From: Candidatus Leucobacter sulfamidivorax
Lineage (GTDB): Bacteria > Actinomycetota > Actinomycetes > Actinomycetales > Microbacteriaceae
Assembly (NCBI GenBank): GCA_016771945.1
Contig: QZLF01000001.1
Coordinates: forward strand, 701,447-765,446
DNA length: 64,000 nucleotides
Direction of reading: 5' to 3'
Position numbers and translations under genes: made by a program. Below, one piece after another: positions 17,105-26,734 of the stretch (positions are counted from its first letter, which is position 1; each line of letters starts with the position of its first letter). The notes below the pieces were generated by a model that was not told the origin of the DNA, did not search any database, and was given only the letters and a program-made list of their open reading frames with translations.

Positions 17105-18351
17105 ATGAGCGCCCCCGTGCCCGCGCCCCGTACTTCGGCCGCCAAGCCGGAACGCGGACTGCTGCGGCTGCTGGGGCCGGCGTTCGTCGCCGCGGTCGCC
17201 TACGTCGATCCCGGCAACGTCGCCGCGAACCTCTCGGCGGGCGCGCTCTACGGATATCTGCTCGTGTGGGTGCTCGTCGCGGCGAACGCGATGGCGGTCA
17301 TCGTGCAGTACCTCTCGGCGAAGTTCGGCCTCGTCACGGGTCGCAGCCTGCCCGAGGTGCTGGGCGAGCGCATGCCGCGCACCGCCCGCCTGCTCTACTG
17401 GGCGCAGGCCGAGCTCGTCGCGATGGCGACCGACCTCGCGGAGGTCATCGGCGGGGGCTCGCCCTCATCCTCTTCGACGTGCCGCTGCTGCTCGGCGGGA
17501 TCATCGTCGGCGCGGTGTCGATGGGGATCCTCGCCCTGCAGCGCCGCGGCCAGCAGCGCTTCGAGCTCGTGATCCTCGGCATGCTCGCCGTGATCGCTGT
17601 GGGATTCGTCGCGGGCCTCGTGGTGAGCCCGGTCGACTGGGGCGGCGTCGCCGCGGGCCTCGTGCCCCGCTTCGAGGGCGCCACCACGGTGCTGCTCGCC
17701 GCGAGCATGCTCGGCGCCACCGTCATGCCCCACGCCATCTACCTGCACTCCTCGCTCGCGCGCGATCGGCACGGCCCGTCGGCCGATCCCGCGCGTCTGC
17801 GCCTGCTGCTGCGCGCCACGCGCTGGGACGTCGTGCTCGCCCTCGTCGTGGCGGGAGGCGTCAACATCGCGATGCTGCTGCTCGCGGCGGCCTCGCTGCC
17901 GGGCGTGCAGAACACCGACAGCATCCAGGGCGCCACCGCGGCGATCACCGAGCACCTGGGGGCGGGGATCGGCATCGCCTTCGGCATCGCGCTGCTCGCC
18001 TCGGGGCTCGCCTCGACCTCGGTCGGCGCCTACGCGGGCTCCGAGATCATGGGCGGATTGCTGCGGGTGCGCGTCCCGCTGCTGCTCCGGCGTCTGATCA
18101 CCCTCATCCCGGCGCTCGTGGTGCTGGCGCTCGGGATCGACCCGACCTGGGCGCTCGTGCTCAGCCAGGTCGTGCTGTCGTTCGGCATCCCCTTCGCGAT
18201 CATCCCGCTCATCGTGCTCACGGGGCGGCGCTCGGTGATGGGGGAGCATGCCAACCGGCTGCCGCTCAGGATCGCCGCGATCGTCGTCGCGGCGCTCATC
18301 ACCGCGCTCAACCTCGCACTGCTCGCGCTCACCTTCTCCGGCGCCGTTTGA
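17105..18351 (+). pseudogene. mntH: Nramp-family Mn2+ transporter MntH, frameshifted
   Basis: Both halves are well conserved but lie in different frames. The first (from ATG 17105) has AYVDPGNVAANLSAGA, the metal-binding DPGN of TM1, and ends at MATDLAEVIGG. The second resumes at LALILFDVPLLLGG and carries MPHAIYLHSS (TM6 metal motif) to the last helix. The break is in a G5 run at 17453-17457, where one base appears to be missing. Repaired, it would be ~415 aa with eleven helices, a normal Nramp. Either a homopolymer sequencing error or a genuine loss of Mn import. Confidence 0.85.
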
Positions 18352-18397
18352 TCCTGCGCCCACCGCACTCCGCTCCTGCGCAGCGCGAACCCCAGCG

Positions 18398-18453
18398 ACA
18401 GTTGTCAGTTCGGTGCGCTATTCCGCGGTTTCGCGCATCGAAGTGACAACTGT
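18398..18453. repeat. Long imperfect hairpin between convergent genes
   Basis: ACAGTTGTCA (18398-18407) pairs with TGACAACTGT (18444-18453). Inside it TCGGTGCGC pairs with GCGCATCGA with one mismatch, giving a ~20-bp stem with a small bulge. It separates the 3' ends of mntH (+) and the DUF488 gene (-). It may be a bidirectional terminator or a dispersed palindromic element. Confidence 0.5.
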
Positions 18454-18480
18454 TCCGGCCGCCCCAGGGTCTTCGGCGAA

Positions 18481-18843
18481 TCAGGCCGAGAGCAGCTTGC
18501 CGAGCACGGCCGCCTCGCTGATGTCCACGGCCTTGGAAGCGGTGAGCAGGGTGAGCGGGCCCTTGTCGGCCAGCTCGCGCAGCCGCCCGAGCGCCTCGGC
18601 GTGATCCGCGTCCTCGAGCTCGGCCCGGTAGCGCTTCGCGAACTCGTCGAACTTCTCGGGGTCGTGCCCGTACCACTTGCGCAGTTCGGTGGAGGGCGCG
18701 ACGTCGCGCAGCCAGAGATCGAGATCCGCCTTCTCCTTCGAGACGCCCCGCGGCCAGAGCCGGTCCACCAGCACGCGGGCGCCGTCGTCCGCAGAGGGCT
18801 CCTCGTACACCCGCTTCACCCGCACTCGCCGTTTCCCGGCCAT
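18481..18843 (-). CDS. DUF488 (YeaO-like) protein
   Basis: 120 aa, full length. It has VKRVYEEPSADDGARVLVDR followed by LWPRGVSKEKADLDLWLRD, then WYGHDPEKFDEFAKRY and LTLLTASKAVDISEAAVL, which are the conserved DUF488 blocks. It is a small soluble protein, sometimes linked to heavy-metal or stress loci, of unknown biochemistry. Confidence 0.85.
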   Translation of the reverse strand: MAGKRRVRVKRVYEEPSADDGARVLVDRLWPRGVSKEKADLDLWLRDVAPSTELRKWYGHDPEKFDEFAKRYRAELEDADHAEALGRLRELADKGPLTLLTASKAVDISEAAVLGKLLSA

Positions 18844-18917
18844 GACCGCCCCCTCGCTCTCCTCCCCAGTCTCCCACCGCCCTCGCCGCGGGTCGAGCCC
18901 CGCGGTACGCTGGGCGA

Positions 18918-19373
18918 ATGGATTTCGAAGCGGTGCTCGGAGTCGTCGTCCTGGTGTTCGAGGCGATCGGCGTCCTCGCGATGATCGTCGGCTTCGTGAT
19001 CGCGGCGGTGCTCTCGATCCGCACCCTGCAGCGCGGAGCGGGCGGTCGGGCCGCCTATCTCACGCTGCGGTCGAACATCGGCGCCTCCATCCTGCTCGGG
19101 CTCGAGGTGCTCGTCGCCGGAGACCTGATCCGGACGCTCTCCACCCCGACCTTCGAAGACGTCGGGGTGCTCGCCATCATCGTGCTCATCCGGACGGTGC
19201 TGAGCATGTCGTTGCAGATCGAGATCGACGGCGTGCTGCCGTGGAGGCGGGCGCTGCTCACGAGCGGCGGTCAGCTGCTCGCCGATTCGGTGGGACGCGA
19301 TGTCGAGGCATCGCGGGCGGTGCGCGCGGACGCCGCGGGAGCCGAGGCGAGCCCCGGCCGCCCGAGCGCCTAG
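18918..19373 (+). CDS. DUF1622 membrane protein
   Basis: 151 aa with three helices. RSNIGASILLGLEVLVAGDL followed by IRTL, and VGVLAIIVLIRTVLSMSLQIEI, are the DUF1622 core. The C-terminal tail is hydrophilic and Ala/Arg-rich. TACGCT six bases before the ATG implies a leaderless mRNA. The stop TAG lies in the palindrome CTAG (19370-19373), which also encodes the stop of the convergent AraC gene on the other strand. Confidence 0.85.
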   Translation: MDFEAVLGVVVLVFEAIGVLAMIVGFVIAAVLSIRTLQRGAGGRAAYLTLRSNIGASILLGLEVLVAGDLIRTLSTPTFEDVGVLAIIVLIRTVLSMSLQIEIDGVLPWRRALLTSGGQLLADSVGRDVEASRAVRADAAGAEASPGRPSA

Positions 19374-20359
19374 GCGGATCGCCGCTCTTCGCGTCCGGTC
19401 CCGCCGAGCGCGCGGCGGCGCCACTCGGCCGGCGCGGCGCCGAAACGCTGCTTGAAGAGGCGGCTGAACGACGCCGGAACGAAGAAGCCGTAGCGCGCCG
19501 CGATACGACCCACCGGCTCGTCGCGGAGGGCGGGGCTCGCCAGATCGAGACTGCACCGCGCGAGGCGCTCGTTGCGCAGGTACTGCGACACCGAGGTGCC
19601 GCGATCCTGGAACAGGTACTGCAGCGAGCGCAGCGAGATGAAGTGCTCCTGCGCGATCCTCGCCGGGGTGAGGTCCTCGTCGCAGAGGTGGCGCTCGATG
19701 TAGTCGCGCACCCGGTCGAAGTCGTTCGGCCGCGCCCCCAGCGTCGCCAGCTCGTGGTGCAGCACCGCGTCGACGAGGCCGAGGAAGGCGCGGATGAGGC
19801 GTCCCCCGTCCTCGGCGCCGAACTCCTCGAAGCGCTGCGCGAACTGCCGCAGGAACGGCTGGGCGATCTCGCCGACCGCGGAGTCGGCGGCGATCCTGCG
19901 TGCCGTGAGCAGATCGATGTGCTCGCGCGAGAGCGACAGCGCCGAGGGCGGCATCATGAGGATGAAGGACTCGACCCGCGCGTGCGAGTCCACCGCATAG
20001 GGGCGGGTGGTGTCGTAGATCACGAGGTCGCCGGGCCCGACCTCCGCGGAACGCCCGTCCTGGGTGTACTCCGACACCCCGTCGAGCTGCAGGCTGAGCT
20101 TGACGAAGCGCGGGTCGTCGAGCCGGATGCTCTGCGGCAGGCGGCGCACCAGGTGCGCGTCGGAACGCACGTGCGAGACGTGCAGCTCGCCGAAAGCCCG
20201 GCTCGTCACCTCGCCCGCGAACGGGGCGTCGTCGCGGGCGGGCGTCAGCTGCAGCGGCACGAAGCGGTTCTGCATGATCGAGCGCCAGCTCGCGAAGTCC
20301 GCGGCGACCCGGCGCTCGGCAGCGGTCTCGCCGCCGCGCCGCACCGTTTCCGAGGTCAC
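19370..20359 (-). CDS. AraC-family regulator (FeaR-like)
   Basis: 329 aa from GTG 20359 (GTG 20395 is also possible). The N-terminal sensor domain is of the AraC_binding_2 type (FGELHVSHVRSDAHLVRR, VGPGDLVIYDTTRPY). The C-terminal double HTH (residues ~230-325) runs VRDYIERHLCDEDLTPARIA to GRIAARYGFFVPASFSRLFK. This architecture is shared with FeaR, which activates amine oxidase and aldehyde dehydrogenase genes. It is divergent from the CMD-HIBADH-GMC-ALDH operon and is its likely activator. Confidence 0.8.
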   Translation of the reverse strand: MTSETVRRGGETAAERRVAADFASWRSIMQNRFVPLQLTPARDDAPFAGEVTSRAFGELHVSHVRSDAHLVRRLPQSIRLDDPRFVKLSLQLDGVSEYTQDGRSAEVGPGDLVIYDTTRPYAVDSHARVESFILMMPPSALSLSREHIDLLTARRIAADSAVGEIAQPFLRQFAQRFEEFGAEDGGRLIRAFLGLVDAVLHHELATLGARPNDFDRVRDYIERHLCDEDLTPARIAQEHFISLRSLQYLFQDRGTSVSQYLRNERLARCSLDLASPALRDEPVGRIAARYGFFVPASFSRLFKQRFGAAPAEWRRRALGGTGREERRSA

Positions 20360-20565
20360 CGTCGCACCCGCTTCCGCTTCGAAGGGTCCCGTCACTCCGA
20401 AGCTAGCAGCCGGGCGCGTCCCGCGCACCGGTTCCGAGGGCGGCGACGGTCCGAGTGCGCGGCCCGTCAACTGCTTTGCACCGCCGGGATAGCGCCCCCC
20501 GCGCTCCGCGCCCAAGCTGGAGAGGGACGCCCGCACGGGCGCGACCGGACCCGAGGAGGAACGCA

Positions 20566-20964
20566 GTGGCTCAGGGCAGGACGGAGGCGGCCGAGGCGGG
20601 CCGCCGGATCCGCGACGAGATGTTCGGCGAGGAGACGACGACGGCGCAGGTGACGGCGGGCGATCCGCTCTTCGCGCGCCTGCAGGAGATCGTCACCGAG
20701 ACCTGTTTCGGCGAGACCTGGGCGAGGCCGGCGCTCTCGCGGCGCGACCGCAGCATCGCCACGGTGGCCATGCTCGCGGCGCTCGGAAGGGAGCACGAGC
20801 TGCGCACGCACATCCGCGGGGCGCTGTCGAACGGCGTGAGCCCCGACGAGATCCGCGAGCTCGCGATCCACGCGCACCTCTACGCCGGACTGCCCGCGGC
20901 GTTCGGCGCGGCGGCTGCGGCGGACGACGTGTTCACCGCCGAGGAGAAGGCGGCGCTCTCGTGA
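20566..20964 (+). CDS. Carboxymuconolactone decarboxylase (CMD)-family protein
   Basis: 132 aa from a GTG with GAGGAGGA upstream. ETWARPALSRRDRSIATVAM and LRTHIRGALSNGVSPDEIRE are the CMD helices. The catalytic His of true gamma-CMDs corresponds to HIRGAL. No CxxC pair is present, so it is not an AhpD-type peroxidase. First gene of a tight operon overlapping the next start by four bases; probably an auxiliary decarboxylase or isomerase of the pathway. Confidence 0.8.
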   Translation: MAQGRTEAAEAGRRIRDEMFGEETTTAQVTAGDPLFARLQEIVTETCFGETWARPALSRRDRSIATVAMLAALGREHELRTHIRGALSNGVSPDEIRELAIHAHLYAGLPAAFGAAAAADDVFTAEEKAALS

Positions 20965-21893
20965 CCCGGGTGGCGGTCGTGGGGGTCGGGCGCATGGGGC
21001 GCCCCATGGCCGGGCACATCGTTCGCGGCGGCCACGACGTGGCGGTCTTCGACGCGGACCCCGCCCTCGCCGCCGGGGTCGCGGCCGAGGTGGGCGCGCG
21101 CCTGCTCGCGGAGCCCGCGGACTTCGCGGACCGGGACCTCGTCATCACCATGCTGCCGACGAGCGCGATCGTCGCCGAGGCGCTGATCGGCGGGGGCATC
21201 GCGGCCTCGCTGCCCGAGGGCGCGCTCGTGGTCGACATGAGCTCGTCGAACCCCGCCGAGACCCTGGAGACGGCGCGGCGGCTCGACGAGCGCGGGATCG
21301 CGCTCGTCGACGCGCCCGTGTCGGGCGGCGTCGGCGGGGCGGTCGACGGCACCCTCGCGATCATGCTCGGTGGTGACGACGCGACCGTGGCCCCCGCGCT
21401 CCCCGTGCTCGAGACGATGAGCCGCGTGATCTTCCGCACCGGCCCCGTCGGCTCGGGGCACGCCATGAAGGCGCTCAACAACGTGGTCGCCGGCGCCGCC
21501 ACGCTCGCGTGCTTCGAGGCGCTTGCGGCCGGGCGCGCCTACGGCCTCGACGAGCGCACGATGATCGACATCTGGAACCACTCGACCGCCCGCAGCTTCG
21601 TCACCGAGAACGTGATGGCGAACCATGTCGCGACGCACACCTTCGACTCGGGCTTCCCGCTGCCGCTGTACGCGAAGGACGTGGGCGTGGCCGACGCCCT
21701 CGTGCGCGCGGCCGGGGTCGACGCCCCCGTCGTCGCAGAGGTGGCGCGCGGCTTCGCGGCGGCGCTCGCCGAGCTCGGCGACGTGGACCACACGCGACTG
21801 TGGGACCTGCGCGCGGCGGCCGGGCAGGCCGCCGGGCCCGCGTCGCCCGCGAAGCCGGCGTCGCCCGCGAAGCACGAAGGAGACGCGCGATGA
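20961..21893 (+). CDS. 3-hydroxyisobutyrate dehydrogenase-family oxidoreductase
   Basis: 310 aa. VAVVGVGRMGRPMAGHIVRGG is the Rossmann NAD(P) site, DAPVSGGVGGAVDGTLAIM the substrate-loop signature, and GSGHAMKALNN carries the catalytic Lys. KDVGVADALVRAAGV is the usual C-terminal helix. The last ~20 residues are a Pro/Ala/Ser low-complexity tail from a short tandem repeat. It reduces or oxidises a beta-hydroxy acid; GTGA/ATGA overlaps on both sides tie it to CMD and the GMC enzyme. Confidence 0.85.
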   Translation: MTRVAVVGVGRMGRPMAGHIVRGGHDVAVFDADPALAAGVAAEVGARLLAEPADFADRDLVITMLPTSAIVAEALIGGGIAASLPEGALVVDMSSSNPAETLETARRLDERGIALVDAPVSGGVGGAVDGTLAIMLGGDDATVAPALPVLETMSRVIFRTGPVGSGHAMKALNNVVAGAATLACFEALAAGRAYGLDERTMIDIWNHSTARSFVTENVMANHVATHTFDSGFPLPLYAKDVGVADALVRAAGVDAPVVAEVARGFAAALAELGDVDHTRLWDLRAAAGQAAGPASPAKPASPAKHEGDAR

Positions 21894-23485
21894 GCGCCGG
21901 CCTCCCCACCGCGCGCCGCTTCGACCACATCGTCATCGGCGCGGGATCCGCGGGCTGCGCCGCGGCGCGCCGTCTGCTCGACGCCGGCCGCACGGTCGCG
22001 ATCGTCGAGGCCGGCGGCCCGGTCGACGACGAGCGGATCACCGATATCACCCGCATGTGGGAGCTGTGGGGGCTCGACACGGACTGGCGCATCCGCTCGG
22101 AGCCGCAGGAGCATGCCTCTGGCACGGTCGTGGAGCTGCCCCGGGGCAGGGTCTTCGGCGGATCGAGCGCGATGTACGGCCTGGTGCATGCCCGCGGCGT
22201 GCGCGCCGACTTCGACTCCTGGGCGCTGCAGGGCGCTCCCGGCTGGGGCTGGGACGAGGTGCTGCCCGTCTACCGGCGCATGGAGGACTTCGAGGGCGGC
22301 GCCGACGAGTATCGCGGCACGGGCGGGCCGATGCCCGTCGCGCTCAACCACGAGACCAACCGGCTCACGCACCGCTTCCTCGCGGCGGGGGAGCAGGCCG
22401 GGCTGGCGGTGAACCCCGACTACAACGGCGAGGACCCGCTCGGCATCGCGATCGCCCAGATCAACGTGCGCGACGGCAAGCGCTGCACCTCGTGGGACGC
22501 CTACCTCGAGGGGGTGAAGGACGATCCGCGTCTCTCCGTCTTCCCGTTCTCGCTCGCGCTGCGCCTGACCTTCGACGGCGACCGCTGCTCCGGCGTCGTG
22601 ATCGAGCACGACGGGGACGAGTTCGCGCTCGAGGCCGAGTGCGATGTGGTGCTGAGCGCCGGCTCGTACCAGTCGCCGCAGCTGCTCATGCTGAGCGGCA
22701 TCGGCGACCCCGCGGAGCTCACTGCGCACGGCATCGAGACGCGGCTGGCGCTCCCGGATGTCGGCAAGAACCTGCAGGATCACTTCCTCGTTCCGCTCGT
22801 CTACGCATCGACGCGCCCCATCGAGCCGCAGCGCGCGAACGGCACCGAATGCCACTTCTTCGCGAAGTCCGATCCGGGCCTCACCGCCCCCGACCTGCAG
22901 CCGATCCTCGTGGCGAAGGGGCTGCCGGTGCGCGGCGCCGAGGTGCCCGAGCAGGCCTTCACCTTCCTGGCGGGCGTGATCCGCCCCTTCAGCACGGGGC
23001 GCGTGTTCCTGGCCTCCGCCGATCCGCACGAGCTGCCGCGCGTCGACCTGGGCTACTTCAGCGACCCGCAGGACATGGCGACGATGCTCGCGGCCATCGC
23101 GAAGTGCCGCGAGATCGCCGCGCAGCCGGCGCTCGCCGACGAGCGCGGGGAGGAGCTGTTCCCCGGCGCCGATGTCACCGGCGAGGCGCTCGAGCAGTAC
23201 GTGCGCGAGCAGATCCTGACCTACCACCATCCCTCGGGCACCTGCAGGATGGGACGCGACGCGATGGCGGTGGTGGATCCGCGCCTTCGCGTGCGGGGCG
23301 TGGCCGGGCTGCGCGTCGCGGACTGCTCGGTGTTCCCGGCCGTGCCTTCCGGCAACACGCACGCGCCCGCGGTGCTCGTGGGGGAGCGCGTCGCCGACTT
23401 CATCCTCGAGGACGCTGCTGCTGCCGCTGCTGCTGCCGACGGCGCCGCAGGGGCCGTGCCGGTCCGGGCAGGGAACGCCGCGTGA
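21890..23485 (+). CDS. GMC-family FAD oxidoreductase (choline/alcohol dehydrogenase type)
   Basis: 531 aa. DHIVIGAGSAGCAAARRLLD is the FAD-binding Rossmann start, GRVFGGSSAMYGLVHARG GMC signature 1, and GSYQSPQLLMLSGIGDP signature 2. HHPSGTCRMG and PSGNTHAPAVLVGERVA hold the C-terminal active-site His and its partner. Such enzymes oxidise primary alcohols to aldehydes. With the ALDH immediately downstream (4-bp overlap), an alcohol-to-aldehyde-to-acid sequence like choline to betaine is plausible. An Ala-rich tail ends the protein. Confidence 0.9.
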   Translation: MSAGLPTARRFDHIVIGAGSAGCAAARRLLDAGRTVAIVEAGGPVDDERITDITRMWELWGLDTDWRIRSEPQEHASGTVVELPRGRVFGGSSAMYGLVHARGVRADFDSWALQGAPGWGWDEVLPVYRRMEDFEGGADEYRGTGGPMPVALNHETNRLTHRFLAAGEQAGLAVNPDYNGEDPLGIAIAQINVRDGKRCTSWDAYLEGVKDDPRLSVFPFSLALRLTFDGDRCSGVVIEHDGDEFALEAECDVVLSAGSYQSPQLLMLSGIGDPAELTAHGIETRLALPDVGKNLQDHFLVPLVYASTRPIEPQRANGTECHFFAKSDPGLTAPDLQPILVAKGLPVRGAEVPEQAFTFLAGVIRPFSTGRVFLASADPHELPRVDLGYFSDPQDMATMLAAIAKCREIAAQPALADERGEELFPGADVTGEALEQYVREQILTYHHPSGTCRMGRDAMAVVDPRLRVRGVAGLRVADCSVFPAVPSGNTHAPAVLVGERVADFILEDAAAAAAAADGAAGAVPVRAGNAA

Positions 23486-24930
23486 GCGCCCGCACGCTCT
23501 GCATCGACGGCGCGTGGCTCCCCGCGAGCGACGGCGGCGAGTTCGACGTGGTGAACCCCGCGACGGGCAAGGTCTTCGCGACCGCCTCCGAGGCGAGTCC
23601 CGCCGATATCGACGCGGCGGTGGACGCGGCGCGGGCGGCGCTGAGCGGGCCGTGGAGGGGACTGAGCCCGGCGCAGCGGGGCGAGATCCTGTGGCGCGCC
23701 GCCGAGCTGATCGACGCGCACGCCGACGAGCTCGCCGAGCTTGAGACCCGCGACGTCGGTCAGCCGATCGGGGTGAGCCGCGGCGTCAACATCCCCGCGG
23801 CGGCCGCGCACCTGCGCTACTTCGCCGGGTGGCCGACGAAGATCGCCGGGTCGACGAATCCCGTCAGCCTGCCGGGAGTGCTCCAGTACACCCGCAAGCA
23901 GCCGGTCGGGGTGTGCGCCCTCATCATCCCGTGGAACTTCCCGTTCATGACCACCGTGTGGAAGCTCGCCCCGGCCCTCGCCACCGGCAACGCGGTCGTG
24001 CTGAAGCCGGCCGAGCAGACCCCGCTCAGCACCGTGCGACTGGTCGAGCTGCTCGCCGAGGCCGGCGTGCCCGACGGGGTCGTGAACCTCGTCACGGGCG
24101 GGGCGCGCGCCGGGCGGCTGCTCGCCGAGCATCCCCGCGTCGACAAGATCAGCTTCACCGGCTCGACCGAGGTCGGGCGCTCGATCGTGCGCGCCTCGGC
24201 CGGCAACCTGAAGCGCGTCACCCTGGAGCTCGGCGGCAAGTCGCCGAGCATCGTCACGGCGAACGCCGACCTCGACCTCGCCGTCGAGGGCAACCTCATG
24301 GGCAACGTGCTCAACAGCGGACAGGTGTGCGCGGCCTACTCGCGCTTCTACGTGCACGCCAGCGTCGTCGAGGAGTTCACGCGGCGGCTGGCCGAAGCCG
24401 CGGCGGGGCTCAGGATCGGCGACGGCCTCGACGAGCGCACCGTGCTCGGGCCGCTGAACTCGGCCGAGCAGCTCGCCCGCGTGCAGCGCTACGTGCAGAC
24501 CGCGCGCGACGAGGGAGCGACGATCCTGAGCGGCGGATCCCGACCCGGGGGTGCGCTCGCGGACGGGTACTTCTTCGAGCCCACCGTGGTCGCCGATGTG
24601 CGCGACGACATGACGATCGTGCGCGAGGAGATCTTCGGACCGGTGATGCCGGTGATGAGCTACGAGGGCGTCGACGAACTCGTCGAGCGGGCCAACGACA
24701 CGGAGTACGGTCTCGCGGCAGCCGTCTGGACCACCGATCTCAACGAGGCGCACGAGCTGGCCGCGCGCATCGACGCGGGGGCGGTGTACGTGAACATGCT
24801 GCCGATTCCCGACCCCGCCGCCCCCTGGGGCGGCTTCAAGGCGAGCGGCTGGGGCCGCGAGATGGGAGCGGCCGCGCTCGACGAGTACCTCGAGGAGAAG
24901 GGCGTGTGGATCGGCGGGCTCGACCTCTGA
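23482..24930 (+). CDS. NAD(P)-dependent aldehyde dehydrogenase
   Basis: 482 aa from GTG 23482. IIPWNFPFMTTVWKLAPALA and VLKPAEQTPLS bind the cofactor, FTGSTEVGRSI is the Rossmann turn, LELGGKSP has the general-base Glu and NSGQVCAAYSR the catalytic Cys. It ends with WGGFKASGWGREMG, typical of betaine/gamma-aminobutyraldehyde-type ALDHs. Last gene of the CMD operon; it probably oxidises the aldehyde produced by the GMC enzyme. Confidence 0.9.
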   Translation: MSARTLCIDGAWLPASDGGEFDVVNPATGKVFATASEASPADIDAAVDAARAALSGPWRGLSPAQRGEILWRAAELIDAHADELAELETRDVGQPIGVSRGVNIPAAAAHLRYFAGWPTKIAGSTNPVSLPGVLQYTRKQPVGVCALIIPWNFPFMTTVWKLAPALATGNAVVLKPAEQTPLSTVRLVELLAEAGVPDGVVNLVTGGARAGRLLAEHPRVDKISFTGSTEVGRSIVRASAGNLKRVTLELGGKSPSIVTANADLDLAVEGNLMGNVLNSGQVCAAYSRFYVHASVVEEFTRRLAEAAAGLRIGDGLDERTVLGPLNSAEQLARVQRYVQTARDEGATILSGGSRPGGALADGYFFEPTVVADVRDDMTIVREEIFGPVMPVMSYEGVDELVERANDTEYGLAAAVWTTDLNEAHELAARIDAGAVYVNMLPIPDPAAPWGGFKASGWGREMGAAALDEYLEEKGVWIGGLDL

Positions 24931-24943
24931 GCGGGTTCCGGCC

Positions 24944-25351
24944 TCAGCGCCCCGCGTCCGTGGCGGCGAGCAGCAGCGGGAAGACGTGCTCCGTGTTGAG
25001 CGGGGCCATGTCGTCGCGGGGGATCGCGGGATCCACCCACTCCAGATGCTCGATCTCGGCGCTCACGGAGACGCCCGGAGCGTAGGGGTGCTCGTAGACC
25101 GTGGCCACGACGGTGAAGCCGTGCTCGTTCGCGGCGGCGGCGCGGAACTCGCCGACGAGGCGCAGCCGTGCGGGGTCGAGCGCGACGCCGAGCTCCTCGG
25201 CGAACTCGCGCACGGCGGTCTCGTCGGGAGTCTCGCCCGGCTCGGGTTTGCCGCCCGGCAGCATCAGCATGCTCGTGCCGCGCTTGCGCACGTTGAGCAC
25301 GCGGCCCCGATCATCGCGCATGGCGACCGCGCTCACGAAGATCTCGCTCAT
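24944..25351 (-). CDS. NUDIX hydrolase
   Basis: 135 aa. The complete Nudix box is GGKPEPGETPDETAVREFAE followed by ELGV (residues ~33-56). TAGGCT lies six bases before the ATG, so it is leaderless. It probably sanitises a nucleoside diphosphate derivative. Convergent with the ALDH operon, with only 13 bases between stops and no hairpin. Confidence 0.85.
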   Translation of the reverse strand: MSEIFVSAVAMRDDRGRVLNVRKRGTSMLMLPGGKPEPGETPDETAVREFAEELGVALDPARLRLVGEFRAAAANEHGFTVVATVYEHPYAPGVSVSAEIEHLEWVDPAIPRDDMAPLNTEHVFPLLLAATDAGR

Positions 25352-25360
25352 GCGCCCAGC

Positions 25361-26722
25361 CTAGGAGGCGTGCGCCCAGAGCGCCTCGATCGGCACGGGG
25401 CGTCCCAGGACCCGCTCGGCCGCGCGATGCCCCGAGCACAGCGCCGCGGTCACGGTCGCGGGGTCGTCCTGCCAGGTGGCCTCGCCGGCGAGGTGCAGCA
25501 CGGGCTCGCGCCCGGGCTCCCCGATCGGCGTGGCCAGGACATCGTGATCCTCCGGGGCGGATCCGAGCGTCATGTAGGCGTACGAGCCGTGGCTCCAGGG
25601 ATCGTCCTGCCAGTGCGTGAGGTGGGCGTGCTCCGGCTCGGGCACCGCCTCGCCGTAGATCTCGCGCAGCGCCGCCATCACCGACGCGACCACCCGATCC
25701 TCGCTCCAGTCGCGGGTCTGCCGCGCGCAGTCGCCCGCGGCGAAGGTGAGCAGCGTCGGCGTGCCGTGCAGGGCGGTGAGGTCGTACCAGGAGTGCCACC
25801 AGCGGCCGGCCTCGCCCTGCCGGCGGATCGCGTAGACGCCCTCGTCCCAGAATCGCTCGGGGAAGCGCAGGAAGACCTTCTCGAAGGCGTTCATCTCGAG
25901 ACCGGCGAGCGCGTCGGCGATGGGCCTCGGCAGGGGTGGATCGAAGGCGAAGCCCTCCGACTTCAGCACGCCGACCGGCACCGTCACGACGGCGCGGTCG
26001 GCCGCGAAGGCGCCCCGATCGGTGACGACGGCGACCCCCTCGGAGGACCAGCCCACGCGCGTCACCGCGTGCTCGAGCCGCACGTCGAGTCCCTCCGCCA
26101 GATGCTCGGCGAGCCGGTCGTAGCCCTCGGGGAAGACGACCTCGTCGCCCTCGATCGCGTCGTCGTCGAGACCGTGGGCGTCGAGGGCGTCCGCGTCGGC
26201 GCCGTACTGCTCCTCGGAGCGGTGGTGCAGGTACTCCACGACCCGCTCGGCGCGATCGGCCGTCCACCCGTGCCGAGCAGCCGCGCGATCCGCCGCCGCT
26301 CGCGCGACGTCCGCGTACGACGCACCGCGCGCCGCCGCCTCGATCGCCTCGGGCAGCAGCGCGTCGACCGCGGCCACGTCCGCGACGAACGCTGCTGCGG
26401 CCTCGTCGCTCAGGCGCCGCCCCGCGGGGTCGTAGTAGGCCACCGGCCGGCCTCCCGCCTGGAAGCTGCCCATCGTGAACTCGACGGTCGGCATGCCGAA
26501 GGCGCTCGCCGCCGCGAAGACCGGGCTGCCGTCGATCCCGTGGATCCACGAGGCGCCCATGTCGGTGACGCGGCCCCCGATGCGCTCGGTGTGCACGCGC
26601 CCGCCGATCCGCTCGCGAGCCTCGAGCACGACGACCCGCTGCCCGGCGTCCGCGAGCAGCCGCGCGCATGCGAGACCCGAAACTCCAGCGCCCACGACAA
26701 CGGTGTCGAACTGTTCGGTCAT
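25361..26722 (-). CDS. Flavin-containing monoamine oxidase
   Basis: 453 aa from ATG 26722 (AGGAGG eight bases upstream). [20 protein letters not shown] and [20 protein letters not shown] form the FAD site; [14 protein letters not shown] follows. The C-terminal [20 protein letters not shown] is the second FAD contact of MAO/polyamine oxidases. It oxidatively deaminates an amine or polyamine to an aldehyde with H2O2. It sits 12 bases after the APC permease, so import and oxidation are co-expressed. Confidence 0.88.
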   Translation of the reverse strand: MTEQFDTVVVGAGVSGLACARLLADAGQRVVVLEARERIGGRVHTERIGGRVTDMGASWIHGIDGSPVFAAASAFGMPTVEFTMGSFQAGGRPVAYYDPAGRRLSDEAAAAFVADVAAVDALLPEAIEAAARGASYADVARAAADRAAARHGWTADRAERVVEYLHHRSEEQYGADADALDAHGLDDDAIEGDEVVFPEGYDRLAEHLAEGLDVRLEHAVTRVGWSSEGVAVVTDRGAFAADRAVVTVPVGVLKSEGFAFDPPLPRPIADALAGLEMNAFEKVFLRFPERFWDEGVYAIRRQGEAGRWWHSWYDLTALHGTPTLLTFAAGDCARQTRDWSEDRVVASVMAALREIYGEAVPEPEHAHLTHWQDDPWSHGSYAYMTLGSAPEDHDVLATPIGEPGREPVLHLAGEATWQDDPATVTAALCSGHRAAERVLGRPVPIEALWAHAS

Positions 26723-26734
26723 GGCCGGCACCTC

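Noticed and set aside
21625..24930. An 1101-codon plus-strand frame that ends with the ALDH
   Set aside because: Only the part from GTG 23482 is real; the upstream part is an Arg-rich shadow of the HIBADH and GMC genes in another frame.
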